From NCBI RefSeq assembly GCF_030936135.1, contig NC_082610.1, positions 20,222,428 through 20,286,427 of the forward strand: a stretch of DNA of 64,000 nt. Direction: 5' to 3'. The position numbers and the translations under genes were made by a program. Under the pieces are notes generated by a model. That model was given only the letters and a program-made list of their open reading frames with translations, was not told the DNA's origin and did no database searches. Origin of the DNA: Gavia stellata. Taxonomy: Eukaryota > Chordata > Aves > Gaviiformes > Gaviidae. Position 1 is the first letter of the stretch, and each line of letters opens with the position of its first letter. Shown piece after piece: positions 27,201-41,874 of the stretch.

Positions 27201-30200
27201 GCATTCCCAAGCAAGTCCCTGCAGGCAAGCCTCTGCCTTATTTGAGGTCTCTGGCTGAGTTTGCATAACCATTACCTGCACTCTGAGGTAGGGGCAAGTG
27301 CTATGCCACACGGAAGGTCAAATGGCAGCTAAATGCTCCTTGTTGAGCTGCTACCCTTCCTGGCTTAAAGGAGACTTAATGACCCACAACAACTAGTCAA
27401 GATACATGCGCAAAACAAAAGGCATTCACATTACCTTCACATTACTAGCAGCACAGAACCAGAGTCTATACTAGAAAAAGAGAGGAGGAAGAGAGATCAA
27501 ACTTGAAACAAGCTTTTAGCAGCTCTACAAAAGTATAAGCAGAGTTTCCTTTAATCCAAGTAGCAGCAAAGCTGCAAAAGCTGGCATGCACAATGGATGT
27601 CCCATGCATTGCATGGGCTCTCCAACACTAGGCTTGACTCCATCCAACCCAGCTTTAGGCACTCGTGAAATACCCAAGTTAGGCGGATCATCATAGTCAG
27701 CTTCCTCTAAGGTCAATGGAGAGAGATGGACGCCTCTTCCCACTAAGATGGAAGTCATCATCTAGACGTAAGCATCTCTCCACCTCTTATTTTAGACCCG
27801 TCAATTAAGTGGCATGAATCCAAGCCAAAGTGTATTAGGAACAGCTGGATTACACAGGGCCAGCTAAACAGGATTAATATTATGCTCCCTTACTTGGCCT
27901 ACACTGTTGTTAAATCTGAGTGGCAGTGTTCAATTCAGATGAAAGTAAATGGTGAAAGCACAGTAATCTCCACAGAGACACAGAAATGCATATTTTAAGC
28001 TGCTTTGTGGCTCCTTCTGGAAAACAGCAGGGCAAACTTTGTTTACAACCCATACCACATGCATAAAGACAAATGCAACCTTCAGCCAAGTTCCAGCAAA
28101 GACAACTCTGTTTTTTCTAGAATTGAATTGTCATTTTAATAACGAAACAGTACTTTTTGGAAATAGCAACTATATTGTCGCAAGGGACAAACTCCAGGGA
28201 AAAGTAGTAGGTCAAGTGCATGAATGGGTAACCTTACTGTGATCATTCTACCATAAGAGACTTAAGAGTAGTTTCATTCCCTAACAGAAAGCTCAAAAAA
28301 GCAGCAGCACCAGTAACCCAGAAACACTACAGTGACTCACTAGTGTTCAACCAAAGATCAACTCATATGCTCAGGGGAAACAACGAAGGCATCAAAGAGG
28401 ACACGGGCTAGCCAAGCAGATGCAATATGGCAGCACAACCTGGACTCTTTTCCCCGACTTGCTGGGCACCTCGCTTTCTGCCTCACTTCTCCCATCCCAT
28501 AAAATAAGCCCTCTTTAGGAGAGGTTTGCCCTACAGGTGAATATTATGATAACCAGCAGGTGTTCTCAGAATACAAGCTGATCATTGCGTACTGATGACA
28601 AAGAAAACAGTATGAGGAGATTTCATGTTCCAACACCCCCGACCCCAATACACATACTGAACGCAGAAAGGAAGGGAGGGAAACATCCCAAGTATTGCAG
28701 GAAAACTCACAGACAGAGCAGCTGTATAAACCTGAGAAAACAGAGAGCAGGCAAGGCTGCTCCCTGAGAACAGCACGACTAGTGTGAACCGAGAGCGCAC
28801 AAATAAGCTTGGAAGGCTTGAGGTCTTCTAGCAAGCAGAGGGCAGCATTTAGGATCCTGCCAGCCCCCCTAAATCACACTCTGTATCTGCTCTTGGCAAC
28901 AAAATAAAATAAGAAAAGAAGAAACAGGTAGGGGACAGAGCTGGGTCAGCTGCAGCCCCCTTCTCTCAGCTGCTCAGAGCTCCAGCTTCCAGTGTTTGCC
29001 TCTCTCCTTCAGCCCTGCCCATGCAATCCCCTTTCAGTTATCCCCCATATGACTCAAATTTGAGGCACTTGCTCCGCACCACTGCATGTACAGAGACACT
29101 GACACTCGCACCATGTTCTACTTCGTCAGTGACACATATAAGCAGCAAAAAATTAAGAGGGAAGGTTCCTTCTCTCTCCCTCCCTCCTGCGTCATTAGAG
29201 CCTCATCTTTTGCTCTGCGAAGCTTTTAAAGAGAGAAAACAGATCTGAAATGAAATGGGAGGGGTGTAAAAAGCGTCTGGAACAAAATACCATATGTGCA
29301 ATGCCTCTTCTCCTGTTCTGTGAGCTGCAAAAGAAAACAGCACCTTCCCTGACAGAAGCAACAGGGCTGTCTTCAGTAATTGGGGGATGGGGGGGAGAGG
29401 AAAGGGGCGAGAAAAACACATATCGTCCACAGTACAGAGAAGAGCCCCTTTCAGCAGCCCTGAGCGAGAAAGTTGCAGAAGTGACAGCTTCACTGCCTCC
29501 CTGCCCAGCTGGCTCTGCGACCTGCCTAGAATCAGCATCCAACACCACAGGAAGGGCTGGCTTTGTTTTCGACACTGTTGGCCGGTGGCCTTATGCACAG
29601 GATTACAGAGCACTGCTTTCCTCACAAGTTATGATGGGGAAATTTATTTTCATTGGTGTAAGCAGAGAAGGAGAGCCAGTCTGATCCGCTGTGCAGCAGC
29701 GGGACACTGTGAAAGGCGATTTTACATGTGTACATCACACAGCCATAACACAGTATGCACATTACGCACACCCTGTCTTAGAAAGAAATCTTTCAAGAGA
29801 GACCTTTGACTTCTGAAAATAAACTGAAGCATCTAGTCAGAATCTTCAGCCTTCAATCCCCATCATCCGTGTGCTGCCACATCAAAGTAAACCCCAGTTT
29901 TGACTTCCTTCATGACTTTCCAATCCCCATTCCCTCGTATTTCCACAGCAGTCTGCCCTATGAAGTCACAGGAGGATTTTCCCACCCTGTTGACATCATC
30001 TCCTCCTCGTTACACCCAGTCCAGTCCATGCCGCTCAGCACAAGCTGCAGGCTGAGCACTGGGTAAACAGTACCAGATCTATCGCACTCCAGTGATCGTT
30101 GCTGACATTAAGGCTCATAGGCAGCTACTGCAAGTCAAGGCCAGACTAGCGAGCAGCAACTTTCTGTGCGTCTGTGGTGATGCAAACTGTTCCGCAGCAA

Positions 30201-33200
30201 ATCTAGAAACTACCAACAGTCACACTGCTCTCATCATCCACACATATGCACTTACACTCACAGGTGCTAAATGCCAGCTTGGCTTTTTGCATCCTTCCTC
30301 CCTCCCCAGTCCCTCAAATCTGTTGTGTGCACTCTGACCCTTCAGACTTAATAAAGGCTAAGGCAGCTTGGCATATCAGATTTCACGAAAGCTGCTTTTT
30401 ACCCCCCAATACTTCCATCTCTCAGTCAGTCCCTTACACCCCAGCTCTTCCAAACCGTGGCTCAGAACCACATCCCCTGCCTTGTTTGCTGATATCCATG
30501 CAGCTGATCAAATGTTTAGCTCTACTGTAGTGCTACCATATGTAAATCTCCAAATACTTCAAATCAAAACGAGAAGTTCCAAATTAAAAAAAAAAACAAA
30601 ACAAACCAACCACCAATCACAAACAACTTAACTGCTAAAATCATCAATATATCAGCTGCAATAGCAACACTTTAGAGAGGATTTTTCTGGAGCTTTTTAT
30701 TATTACTATTATTATATCTGCAGAAGGCAAGCCAAGAAAAGAGAGAAATAGACGGAACCAAGCCCTGCATCCGAGCAAGCTCTCTGTGAGCAAATGCAGA
30801 CACGTTTCAGGGCTGGCAGAACATTGTGCTGAAATTAAGTGGTGTGGGTTCTGACGGAAACACAATTTTTCAGATCTGGTATGAAATCTGTAATGCATGC
30901 CACTGAATAAAAGCTTCCATAGGCTGTACAGCAGCACCTAAATATTTGTCCTACTGCTGTTCATCCATAGCTGGCACACATTCAGAGACTGCAAAGACAA
31001 AGCCAAACCAAAGCTCAGACTGACTTTTCTACCTCCAATTTGCATTGCACTTTTCCCTCCAGGGAACTCGCATGGTTTGGTTTGGATTCCGTCCCAGCTC
31101 AGTCCCGAACAGAGAGATGTATCAAACAATTTCAGTGCAGCAACACATTTCATTTTAAATTTAAGTATTTGTAATGACTTTGAATGCACATTCTTGACAT
31201 TTCAATACTATTCTGGATAACTTTTTAATCCATGCTTTTTTGACTAAGTAGTTAGAGCGTAGGGCAATTGGACTAAACTAAAACCAGAAGATGACACTAA
31301 GGCAGACATCCACAGAATGAAAGCTGTTCGGGTGGAGTACCACCTTCCCATGGGAAACGAGAACTTCATCACTAGCTATTCAAAATTCAGTTGTACCAAA
31401 CACTGTCCACCACGAAGCAGGACAAAGTCATAAGCCAGCAGCAAAAAAAAAGGAAACTCCATGAGGCAAATAAGCTAGTGCTGACTTTCACCCCTTTCAC
31501 TGCTGAGGCGGATAAGGGGACAACAAACTGCCAAATGCCTTGAGGATGTGGGGCGAATATCCAGGGTCAGAGCCAACTCTGCAACCTACACAAAAGCCTG
31601 CCCAACAGAACTAGTCACCAACAGGCAAAGGCAGGGTTAATACATACACTCTGTGTGTATGCGTACATATAGTTATGCATACCCTAAGGAAATACCACCA
31701 GGAGGGGTCATCAAAACCATTTTCCTTACTCTAACAAATAACTTAGGCAGCACTAAAGGACAGTTGCTTTGTCCACAGCAGCACTTGCCACCAGAATCAG
31801 TAAATGGGACTTCCAGTTGCCAAAAGCCACAAGGTGCAAAAGCAGTCTGACTTTGGATAAATCATTGCTAAGATTGAACCTGCAACAGCTAAACTGGGTG
31901 CATGGAGAAAGAACCCTAGCAAAAGGAAAAAAAAGAAGCCAAAAAAAAAGGCTTATTAAACTGTAAATGCTCTGCTACAGAGAATCTTCTTGTGTGTTCT
32001 TACACTGGCTGAAACAATGGCCCAGAACTGGCTCCCCTTTCGTAATACAGTACAAAGGAACCTGAAACCATTATTGTCTAGCAATGGCTCATCATGGGTC
32101 CCATGAATAAAGGGCTGGGCAATAACCCAGCAGCCACAAGGCTTATGACAGCTTTCTCAGGAACTTATGAGAATTTGACTGCTTTCCAATAACTCCCTTA
32201 GGCTCCCAGAGGAATCCCCAAACAGCTTTTCAAGCCCTAGGAGTCAGGCCAGTTGACAGCAAAGAGGATACCCAAAAGGCACTGCAATGACAATCCCGCA
32301 GCAGAGCAGGAACGCAGGCGAGCAATAAAACTGATGCTAAACAGGTCCACAATAAATTGGCCCTAACCGTAATTTAAACAGTAGGGCACTGCCAAAATGA
32401 AATGGTCTGACAGAGAGAGCAAAGAAACGTAAAACCCCAATAGAACAGTAACAGATCACAGACAACTTTCAGAAAACAAATGTTTCTCAAGCCTACCACT
32501 GCATCTAGATGAAGAAATCTCCTCTTCTACTTCAGAGCACACCTCTCTGTATTCTCACCTCTAGCAGGGGAGCAGGATCTTCTGGGCAGTTCTTGCTTTC
32601 TCGTATAAAGGCATTCTGTTATCCATTCTCCAAGCAAGAAATTTTCTTGTGTGTGTGACAGAAAAGTCCTAGTCATCCCACAGTCCCTTTCCTCCAGATG
32701 TCCTGATTCACTCTGACAAAAGGCAGAATGTCTAAGTAGCAGTACAGGCAGAGCCACTGCAGCACAGCCCTAGCCCACTACCACTGTGGCTGAAGCTAGG
32801 ACTGCATGAAACAGGGCATCGAACCGGCACTTCTCTACAGCAGCAATAGCTCTTCTGTGCTCCACAAACCCTTCCCAGATCTGTGAAGTGGCTGCACATG
32901 TGCTGGGGGGGGAAAGCCATTCTTCCACCCACATACCAGTTTGTTCTGCAGGATAGAAGGGAAAGTGTATTTGTTGAGCATACGTTTTAAGACAGCGCAT
33001 CTCTGCTTTAAACTGACCCCACACACTGGGGATGCAGCTCAATAGAAAAGCAGAAAAATACATCTCCTTTGCAGAAATGCAAATACATCTAAACACACCT
33101 CTGGCCCAGATGCAGACAGGTGGTATCCTTTGTGTAACACTGCACATGGCTAACATTCACCCACATTACAGATAAACCACTGCACAACTCAGTTATTACA

Positions 33201-36149
33201 GAGCTATGCAGAATCCACACACAGGTTCATCTTCAGAGGTTTCTCGAGACAAACAGAAAAAGCTTTCTTTCACAGAATACAAACACTTTATTTATACTGA
33301 GCTTTTTAGCTTCTCTACTGAGAACGGCAAATGTCAAATCAAGAAAAGAAGTGAAACAGCTTGACAAAGTCATACAAGAGGCCTGCGGGAAAAAGCCCTG
33401 GCTGGGGGGATGTCCCAGGGAAGAGAACCCATGTCCATTTGCTCAGCATGCCGGGGGGGCCAGGGAGATGCAACGGTGAAAAGTGGAAAGATGTCTTTGG
33501 TTTATGCCTACTTGGGAGAGAGCCAATTTAAGGAATCACAATAATTTGGGGGTGCTCAAAATACTCGGCATATCCTAAAGGAGATGGGAAAAGCGCTCTC
33601 CAAATAGCTCTGGGGACAGCAGAGGTGTGTACAGTTAAGCACCATTTTAGATCAGGCAGGGATTTGAAGGCAAGCTGCAAACAAAACTGCAAGCTTGATC
33701 TCACTGTTCTTTTTACTTAGGCCAAAAATGAATGCAAAACCCCAACCAAGCCCATCAGTCCCCAGGCACAGCTCAAGCAGCCTATTGTTCTGAGAGGACT
33801 TATCAATCACTACAGACAACCCTCTCTGATCAGGTCATATGATTGAAGGCTTTACTTTATTATTCCCTCACACCACCACCAAGCAAAGCAGCACCAGCGT
33901 ATCAGATCAGCCAAAGGAACTGCTGCCCTTCAGAACAGACTCCTGAATAACTGCTCCCTGATGTGCACGTGTGTGTGATTTAGCTGTGCGCAGTGGGAAT
34001 GCAAGAGTAACGTGCCACGTGTGCCATTACTTACAGAGTTTAAAGAGGCAACACAACCGAAAACAACCGGGACATTCACAAGTCAAATTGGTCTTGTATC
34101 TCAAGTTCATTAAAACTTCATGATTATTTAACCTGGTACGTTGCAGCATTCCCAAGTACTATACACATGCTGAAGAGTGCTAGAACTGCTGGGTAGAGGC
34201 AAGAGATGATGGAAAACTCAGTGAAAGCTAGCTCTCCACAGCTCGGTCCCAGCTCCAACATGCTGCGTGCCACCAGCATGCAGGCCTCAGGGCTTCTCTG
34301 CAGCAAGCTGGAGACCGTCCCTCAGCTTTCTAGTCCTGGGGCTACTACACCCCGTGGTTTCCCAACCCTCTGCTACTGCAGTGCCACTGTGTTGCGATTA
34401 AAATGCTGGAACTGGCTCTTGAATGAAAAAGAAATTCACCTGCAAGCAAAACAGCTTCAAAATCCGTATTCATAAAGAATGTTTGAGGAATGTAAAGGCT
34501 TCTCCCCCTTTGCCCACTGAAACATCTCGGTCTTTCATACAAAACATACCACAATTTCTTTCTTTCCTGCAGAGCAGTCACTGTGCGTGTGTCTACCACT
34601 GTATTACTTCAATATTTTTTTCAAGAAGCGCTTCTCTAACAAAAAGGAATTCACTCGTACAAAGCAAACTGTATTGCTTCTGCAAAATTTCATTTGAGAA
34701 TCCACAGTTAAACTACAGGACCCCTACAGTTACCAGTCCTGCAGTGTGATAGCTTCAGCATCCCTGGTGAGATGAAGCATGTCACCTTAATGCATCCTTA
34801 AGGTGAGAGAAGGACCAAGCTGATTGGCTTCATCACCCTAAGGACACACAAAGTGACATACTTAATCTGATGAGAGACGCTAAAGCAGTGCCTCTTAATA
34901 TTTTATGAAACATTTGGCTGTTTTTAATTTTAAAAACAGCAGCTCAATAAACAAAGCAATGGAATGTTCCCTGTGGATGGCACAATGATAGGTGCACAGC
35001 AGCCCACTCATCTGAGCGATAACATGATACCCTATGCATCGACTCTGTCCTCCTCCCCACGTCCACGCTGGAAGCCCCGTACACTGGGAGGTCTCAGGCT
35101 CTGCACACCAACAGGGCCTCTTCCAGAAATAGCTGTCTTTCACCAGGATGCAGCACGTAGCAGGAGCAGCTTTGGAGCTGGTTTAGGACATCCAGCTTCC
35201 ATACAGCACCTTAATCTGGACACAACAAGCTGACATGCCCAAGCTGAGTAAGCGGTTTTATCAGAAAAACTGCATTTTTCGTCCCTACCTGGTCAGTTCT
35301 GGAACAAGACTACAGTTGCAGACTTTCATGAAAGATAACATGCAAGCATCCCACTGTATTACTACTGCACGCTTGCTTTAAGCTTACCTGCTGCTTCCTG
35401 AAGCAGACACTACTGGCCACCGTCAGAGACACGGTACTCAGCAAGATGGATCTTTGCTCCGACTTGTAACAACCATCTTTCATTCCCACTCCCATGAAGA
35501 CTTGCAAGACACAAGACCGGCCAGAAGACGGATGGAAGGAAAAGCCCAAGCATCAAGTCTAAATACAGACATAAGCATGCCCAAAAGGCCTAAAGGATAG
35601 CCTTAAGCAGAGCCTGCTCTTTAATTATTTGTTCCAAATACACCCATCGTCACTTAAGAGCGCCTCAGAGATAAGACTTCAAAAACAAGTTAGAAAATCC
35701 CCCCATTCCTTTTCATTGGAGTTCAGAGACTCATAGACGCCAGGGCAAACTAGTACAAGAGGACTGGCTTGCTACAGTCTCTTTAACTAGAAATAAATCT
35801 TGACGGGAGAGGATCTGCTTGTACACCCAGAGAAAACGTTCCCAGCCAAAGACAGGAAGTACATCAGAGAGAAAAGCACATCCATGAGCTCAATGGGAAT
35901 GCACACATTGCTGTCACCATGGAAGAACACCACCTTGAGGCTCCTCCCTCCGAGCGTTAATAATTGACAAGTCCTGGCCTCACCTCAGAGTCCATCCTTT
36001 ACTCTGGAAGGAAAGATTCTGCAGAAATGGAAAGCATTATCCAAAGAAAGGGGATTGCTGTCATCTGAGGACACTTGCATGGAAGAGCAGAGCTGATGGG
36101 CAGCTCCTGTGATCTTTCTGATTAAAATGCTGCCTCTGGATATTACCCT
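24259..36149. other. Non-coding stretch, no gene recognised
   Basis: Nothing beyond simple repeats was recognised. Open frames of 60 to 144 codons occur on both strands and overlap (for example 29195-29684), which is what the low stop frequency of C-rich DNA produces. The block continues the presumed minus-strand intron; sampled lines here also show C above G or A above T on the + strand. Confidence 0.45.
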
Positions 36150-36168
36150 CCCCCCCCCCCCCCCCCCC
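36150..36168. repeat. C19 homopolymer (G19 on the minus strand)
   Basis: Nineteen consecutive C residues, preceded by CCCT. The minus strand therefore carries an uninterrupted G19 tract, able to form G-quadruplex structure and prone to slippage. If the minus strand is transcribed, the nascent RNA would contain the G run. Confidence 0.9.
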
Positions 36169-36490
36169 AGTATGAAACAGTCAATTAGGCTGTGATATAT
36201 TCATGTAATAAAGGCTTTTTCTTATAATATATGTCAATCCAAGACTGGCAAACATTATACTTTTGCCTTGAAGTGACCTTACTGAGAACAGACATGACAG
36301 ATAAAACCAGTCCTAAACTAGTTAAATACTGACATCTGAGGAAGCAGAGAAGTGAGGGAGTAGACAGGGGGTTTTTTTCCAACCCTACCTCAGTGCTTAA
36401 AAAAAAAAAATGGGGGGTAGGGGGAGTTAAGGATGATAAGCCATTTCCATGAAGGGCTATCTTACCTTTTCATTATTAATTTTATATACA

Positions 36491-36633
36491 GGTACATATA
36501 TATGTACACATACACACACAAAACTACACTCACCTGCCACCTACAGCAACCTCTACAGGTACAATAGCATATTAAACTGAACAGCGCAAAACTCCGTTCG
36601 TGGCATCAGACACAAAGGTGTCTGATGATCATC
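36491..36633. repeat. Cluster of short perfect palindromes
   Basis: A 16-bp perfect palindrome lies at 36492-36507 (GTACATATATATGTAC), next to a short CA run. About 100 bp on, a 10-bp perfect inverted repeat (36604-36613 with 36618-36627, loop AAAG) runs into overlapping 10-bp palindromes made of GATGATC and CATCATG units. Each could occur by chance in 64 kb; the clustering is the only reason to list them. Confidence 0.5.
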
Positions 36634-39600
36634 ATGATGACCATCAACAGATAATTCTTAGACCAGTCTCTTACACTAAGGAACCTTACACCACATTAAA
36701 AAAAAGTCATCATTAAAACAAGAACTGCTTTTGTGGAGCACTCGTCCCTAGCCAGAAGAACACCTCAGCTCTCACTTCCAAGCTCAACCGGGACCACCCT
36801 GAAAATACAGGTGGTCCAGCGATGCTTCCCCATAGCGATGCCCTGCCTCCGAGGGCCCAGTGCAAATGGGAGGACACCCGAAATAGCACTAACATCACAA
36901 GCAGCAGGGAAGGCTCCATAAATCTTAGAAAGCTACTAAACACCACCACTGCCCACCATCTCCTCCCACTTCGTTAGCAGGAGCAATCGCTAGATATGCC
37001 ACAGAGATCATTAAAGACATCTTTATGAATACGCGTGTGCTGTCAGAGTCTCAAGTACAGAGCACCATCCCAGCATCCTAACTCCTGTCCAATGAAGCAG
37101 AACAAAGTCTCTGCTCCGCAAAAATAGCAAGATAAAGTCCCTGCCCCCTTTTCAAGTAATAGGCAGTGATCTTTTACATCTAACACAAGGACACATTAAA
37201 TCGTTTTATGGAAAAACATTTGCATTTTTGGATGCATCTATGGGACTTCCTCATACACTCTATTTAGCAGAGACATCTGTTACTCAATATATATGTATTT
37301 CATACAAATCCCACCCTCCGAATCCTTTCCATCGGTTGTCACTAATGAAGCTTTGTGTGCAAAACGAAGTGCATTCTGCCCCCATTAGGATGCCAATTAC
37401 AGCAGGAAAAACAAGCAATTAACAAGGTGTAAAATAAACATCCTGCCACCTGCCTTTTAATAGCAACCCCACTTCAAACAAGTCACAGTCTCAGCACAGC
37501 TTTCAGAATTGGCAACTGATATTATATATGTATTTATGCAGCAGCTGCTCTTCATTGCAACAAGTATTACAGGCTTACCAGATAAGGTCAGCACATTTAA
37601 AAAAAACATATAGCAAGTATTAAACCCTGCTTTGAGGCCCCGAATGTTGCTTTTAATGAAATCAGCAGCATCAGCCTTGCCTGGTATTACAGTGAAGCTG
37701 CAGTCACATCCCCAGCTTAGAGAGGTTTCTCTTCATTTCTACTTGCTTAGCAGCTTCTGTGTTTGTTTCACTAAATCCAGGGGCCTGAGCAGCTATTAAA
37801 CAGCATGCAGGGCAACTAAACAATGCACAACTCTACCGAGTAGGCAAGTCTTTCCTCCTTCCATCATCCCTGCCTCTCCTTCTTGGCCTTCTCCACCTCC
37901 CTACCATCACATATAAAGCTATAACTAATTGCATGGGGGGGCCACATAATGAGGGAGAAAGCCACCCACTCAAAAAAATCAAGGGGAAAACAAATCAAGA
38001 TTCCAGCTTAGTCTTTGCTCCTTGAGCCTGCAAGCTTTAGAGGGAAAGGAGAGAACTCCTTCCAAAGTCACACTAGCTAGCTCCAGAGGGAGCCACTTTT
38101 CTTTCCCTTTTGTGGAACGGGATGAATGTCACACTTCTGAGTAGCTAACCAGGACTAGAGAAAGCCCAACAGTAAATCTGCAGGATTTAATGGACTTGGA
38201 GTGGAGAACGTGCCTGAGAAAACAGCAGTCAAGCTTTGTCTTGCATGGTTTTTTTATCTTCCCCTCTCGCTCTGGCTCTCTACTGCTACATATTCATTTG
38301 TTAAGTTTTCCATGTCACATTTCAGCTCCTGACTAATGTCCTATTTAATCACTCATTTCAAGATTCATGCAAGTCTTTTGCTCTTAGGGTTCTTTTCTCT
38401 CTGGCTTTGTTGAGACCCAAAGAGTACAACACTGAATATGGACCACGAACTTTTGCAATCATGTAGGTGATTCTGAGGTGTTAGTCAGAGATGGAGTGAA
38501 AACTGATAACATTCTTTCTCTAAATGACCATAGGAAGCAACAGAACGCAGAGCTTTTAACTCCAAACAAAGCCAACAGGGCTATCCACAGGTTTATAGAA
38601 GGTTGCAAGTCATGATCAATAGTACCAAAACAATCCTTCACCGAAAAGTTCTTCTAAAAAGTCCTGAATTTAAATAATAATTCATTGCCCCTGAACACAA
38701 CTGCTACCTAACTGGCAAATCAGATCTTAAAAGACCCAAGACTTCAGTTCTGGTCTATACGTATGTAGAAACAAAGTCAGAAGAAGAGAAACAACCAGGG
38801 AAGATTAAAAGCAGTGAAAGGTGAAAAGTCTACAGACTCCTGAGGGTGCACACCTAAACTTGACCTACTGCAACCCACAAAGTAAAAAAAAAAAGTAATT
38901 TCTCAGCCACTGGTTTCTCACGCTACCAGTACGAGCGCAGAGATCCCACGACTCCTTCCTACAGCCCTAATTATGGAGACAAGGTCACAAAAGACACAAT
39001 CTGCCAACATGAGCTGCAGAAGGTCATATGGCCACTCAAGCTATAAAAGTATTTTAAGAGTAGTTCAGTCAGTCAGGTCACTTAACTGACTGGTTTTGGG
39101 TTTGTTTTTTAAACAAGCAGCAATATTTTCCCTTACATTTTGTGGATGGGAGAACAGGAAGCAGGATATACTCCTGAGTCACCAATCTAGGATTTCAGTA
39201 CTCATCACTAACAGTGCCATGGAGCAGTCATGCCTAGCTGCATTTTGTAGGTCTAAATCCAGAAAAAAAGTGCCAAGAACGAGCCTCAACCCAACAGTGG
39301 TGGTGGGACAGAACACTGTCAGCCTTCAAAAGTTGTTCAGGTCACAGGAAGAAGTCCTGTACCGCACTGACCAAGAAGTGGGATATGTTATCTGCAGTGC
39401 CCCACAGCAAAGCCTCACATGACAGAAGCTGCTCCAGAAGCACATCAGAAAAGCAATCCACAGTTCTCAAACTTACTTCAACTCAATTAGCTCTAGGGAA
39501 GTCTCTTCTGCTCAGTGCTGAGGAGTGCCCCGATGGGTTTCCTGAACACCAGGCTCTCTGAAGGCCTAGAGAATCAGCAGTTTAGGGACTGCTGCTTGTT

Positions 39601-41329
39601 GAAGGTGGCAAGAGACCAGAAGTGGGAGGAGAACTTACCGGGAGAAAGACCCATGCAGTGCTAGGATTAGTTCTGGGAGATGGGACTCCAATTCTTGCAA
39701 TTCTTCTTCAAAGGTTGCTTAAAAGAGACCTCATTCTCCAATTCTGCCAGTCCTCATCCCTCTTCAGAAGGGTGGTTGAAGAGACCAAATTAGGCTAAAT
39801 ATTAAACTACAACAGCTGAGCGTCAGCAGTACCCAGCTCACCTGAAAAAGAGGAGTTGAAAGGTGGCATGCCACAAAGGGCTCGCTCTGCAGAGTCACCC
39901 TAATCAGCCTGAGCTACAGCCCATAAAACCCTGATGCTCGTTCCTAATAGGCACATGTGTGCACATCCCCCCCAACTCTTTTAAACAGCCTTCTGCGGTT
40001 TGGCAAGCGGTCAGATTAAGCAGAGGATACATGAAGCTGAGCAGAGAATGTTCTCAGTATGTAGCAGTCTCTCCAGGTCATAGACCGTAAAAATCCTTAC
40101 ATTTTCTAGGATCAAAGAAGCTACAGCCATGGAAGACCTATTAGTTCATTAAGCCCATCACCCAGGCAAAGCAGGTTATCGAGAAAAGACGTAACAAAAT
40201 AAAAGTAGTACTGTGAGAGCAAGCCAAGTACATATTTCTTTGAAAAAAAGATGCTAAGCAAAGTCAGATACGAGAACTAGGTCTGACAGTTAAAATTCAG
40301 TTTTGTTTTTAAGAAATAAGCAAGCACATTTCTACAAGGCAGCTATAAGATGCTCGCCACTGATGTGGCACAGCCGTGAAGCCCCTGTGACAGCCCCTCT
40401 TTCTCACTCCCAATTGCAAATTTCTATCTCCAAACACAAATGCCTTTCACTGCACAGTTCAGCAAGAAAATTACTTTGGAGCCCTGGTGCTGAAAATGCA
40501 TCAAAAGCACAATCTCCAAATTCTCAACCCTCCCAAAAGGAAAAAAAAAAAAAAAAAAGGAAAAAAGAAATCAAAGGAGAAAAAGAAAAGACACAGTTTG
40601 GCTCCCGCTGGCCTACAATCACAATAATGATAATAATCTAGAGATCGCAGGAGGTTCATCTACCCTCCATGCCAAGTCAATTCGCTCCGTTCGCAACTGC
40701 GTATAATTGTTCCTGGGACTGCAAAAATTACCGTCTTTTCACTAGCAATCAGAATTGTAAAAATGCTTTCAAACAACCTCAGACCCTTATTTGTTAAAAC
40801 AAAACTATTTGCTCTTTCACGGTTCAAGTTAGGTCTGGCATTTCTGTGCAGAGGGTCAATAATCCAGTCGTTCAAAAAAATAGTCACGAAAGACGTATTA
40901 ACATAAGCTGTGCATTAAGACACAATTATTTATATGCCTGACAGTAATGGCTCTGCGCTGTGCACTGTATCAACTCACAGATACTTTAGCAGGAAAATAA
41001 AACACTTTGGGAGAATTTCTGCTCTGCCCAAGGGCAATTAGCGTAATGCTAACGCTGTGACAAGAGAACACGAAGGACTGACAGCGTTCAGCCTTCACCC
41101 CAGAGCCTCCAGAACAGCAGTGCCTGTCCCTAAAGTTTGTAGCCATCGCAGCACGCTTCCCTTCGCTGAGCACAGGCAGCCTGTGCCTAGTGCTTCCCCA
41201 GCCCTTAGATGGATGAAATACAAGTAAGCACTTTCAAGACGCATCATCCTCTGCTCCCAAACCTCCCCGGCTTGGGGTACCCAGTACAATCGGTTGCTTT
41301 GCCTGCAAGCAGCCATCGCCTCCCGAGCA
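36634..41329. other. Non-coding stretch approaching the promoter
   Basis: No gene, CR1 fragment or coding exon was recognised. The block holds an A18 run with purine-rich flank (40541-40580). Composition turns from AT-rich to GC-rich at about 41.3 kb, where the CpG island begins. Confidence 0.45.
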
Positions 41330-41840
41330 AGGGGAGCTTCCCCCTCCCTCGGGCGGCGGGGAAGAGGCTGCGCCCATGGCGCTGCCCCTGAAAGCGGGCG
41401 ATACCTCAAGGGCAGCGCCAACCTCCGTCGAACCGCTTCGGTTTTGGTTTAGCCGGGCACGGAGCAAGACGGAGCGACGTTGGAAGTTAAACGGGACAGC
41501 GTCGGGTCCAACCTGAGCCCAGCGTTTAAAAACTCCGGGCGAGGCGGCAGCCGCCGCAGCGCCCGCAGCTCGGGGGGGCCCCGAGGGCGGCTTCGCCTTC
41601 GGCGAAATGAACTCCGCGCGGGCGGTGCGGAGCAACAGAGAACCACCGGGTATCCCCTCAGGACGGGCGGCGGGAAAGCGGAGCGGCTCGTGACCCTCCC
41701 GGGCGGCAGCCGCGGCCGCCTCAGGCGGCGCGAGGGGAAGCGGAGGGACAGCCCCGCCGGGGCCGCGGCGCGCGCTCCCTCAGGCGCCACTCGGCGACGA
41801 GCGACGCCGCGAGCCGACCGTTGGGGGGTCCCAACCGCCG

Positions 41841-41874
41841 CCCGCCCCCCCCGTTCCCCTCACGCCCTCCCCCC
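41841..41874 (-). other. Potential G-quadruplex on the minus strand
   Basis: The + strand has five C runs of 3, 8, 4, 3 and 6 bases (41841-43, 41845-52, 41856-59, 41865-67, 41869-74) separated by 1 to 5 bases. The minus strand therefore meets the usual four-run G-quadruplex pattern. It lies just downstream of the proposed minus-strand exon 1 donor, at the start of the presumed intron. Confidence 0.5.

Noticed and set aside
34782..34806. 9-bp perfect hairpin with a 7-base loop
   Set aside because: About two such hairpins are expected by chance in 64 kb, and nothing nearby supports a function.
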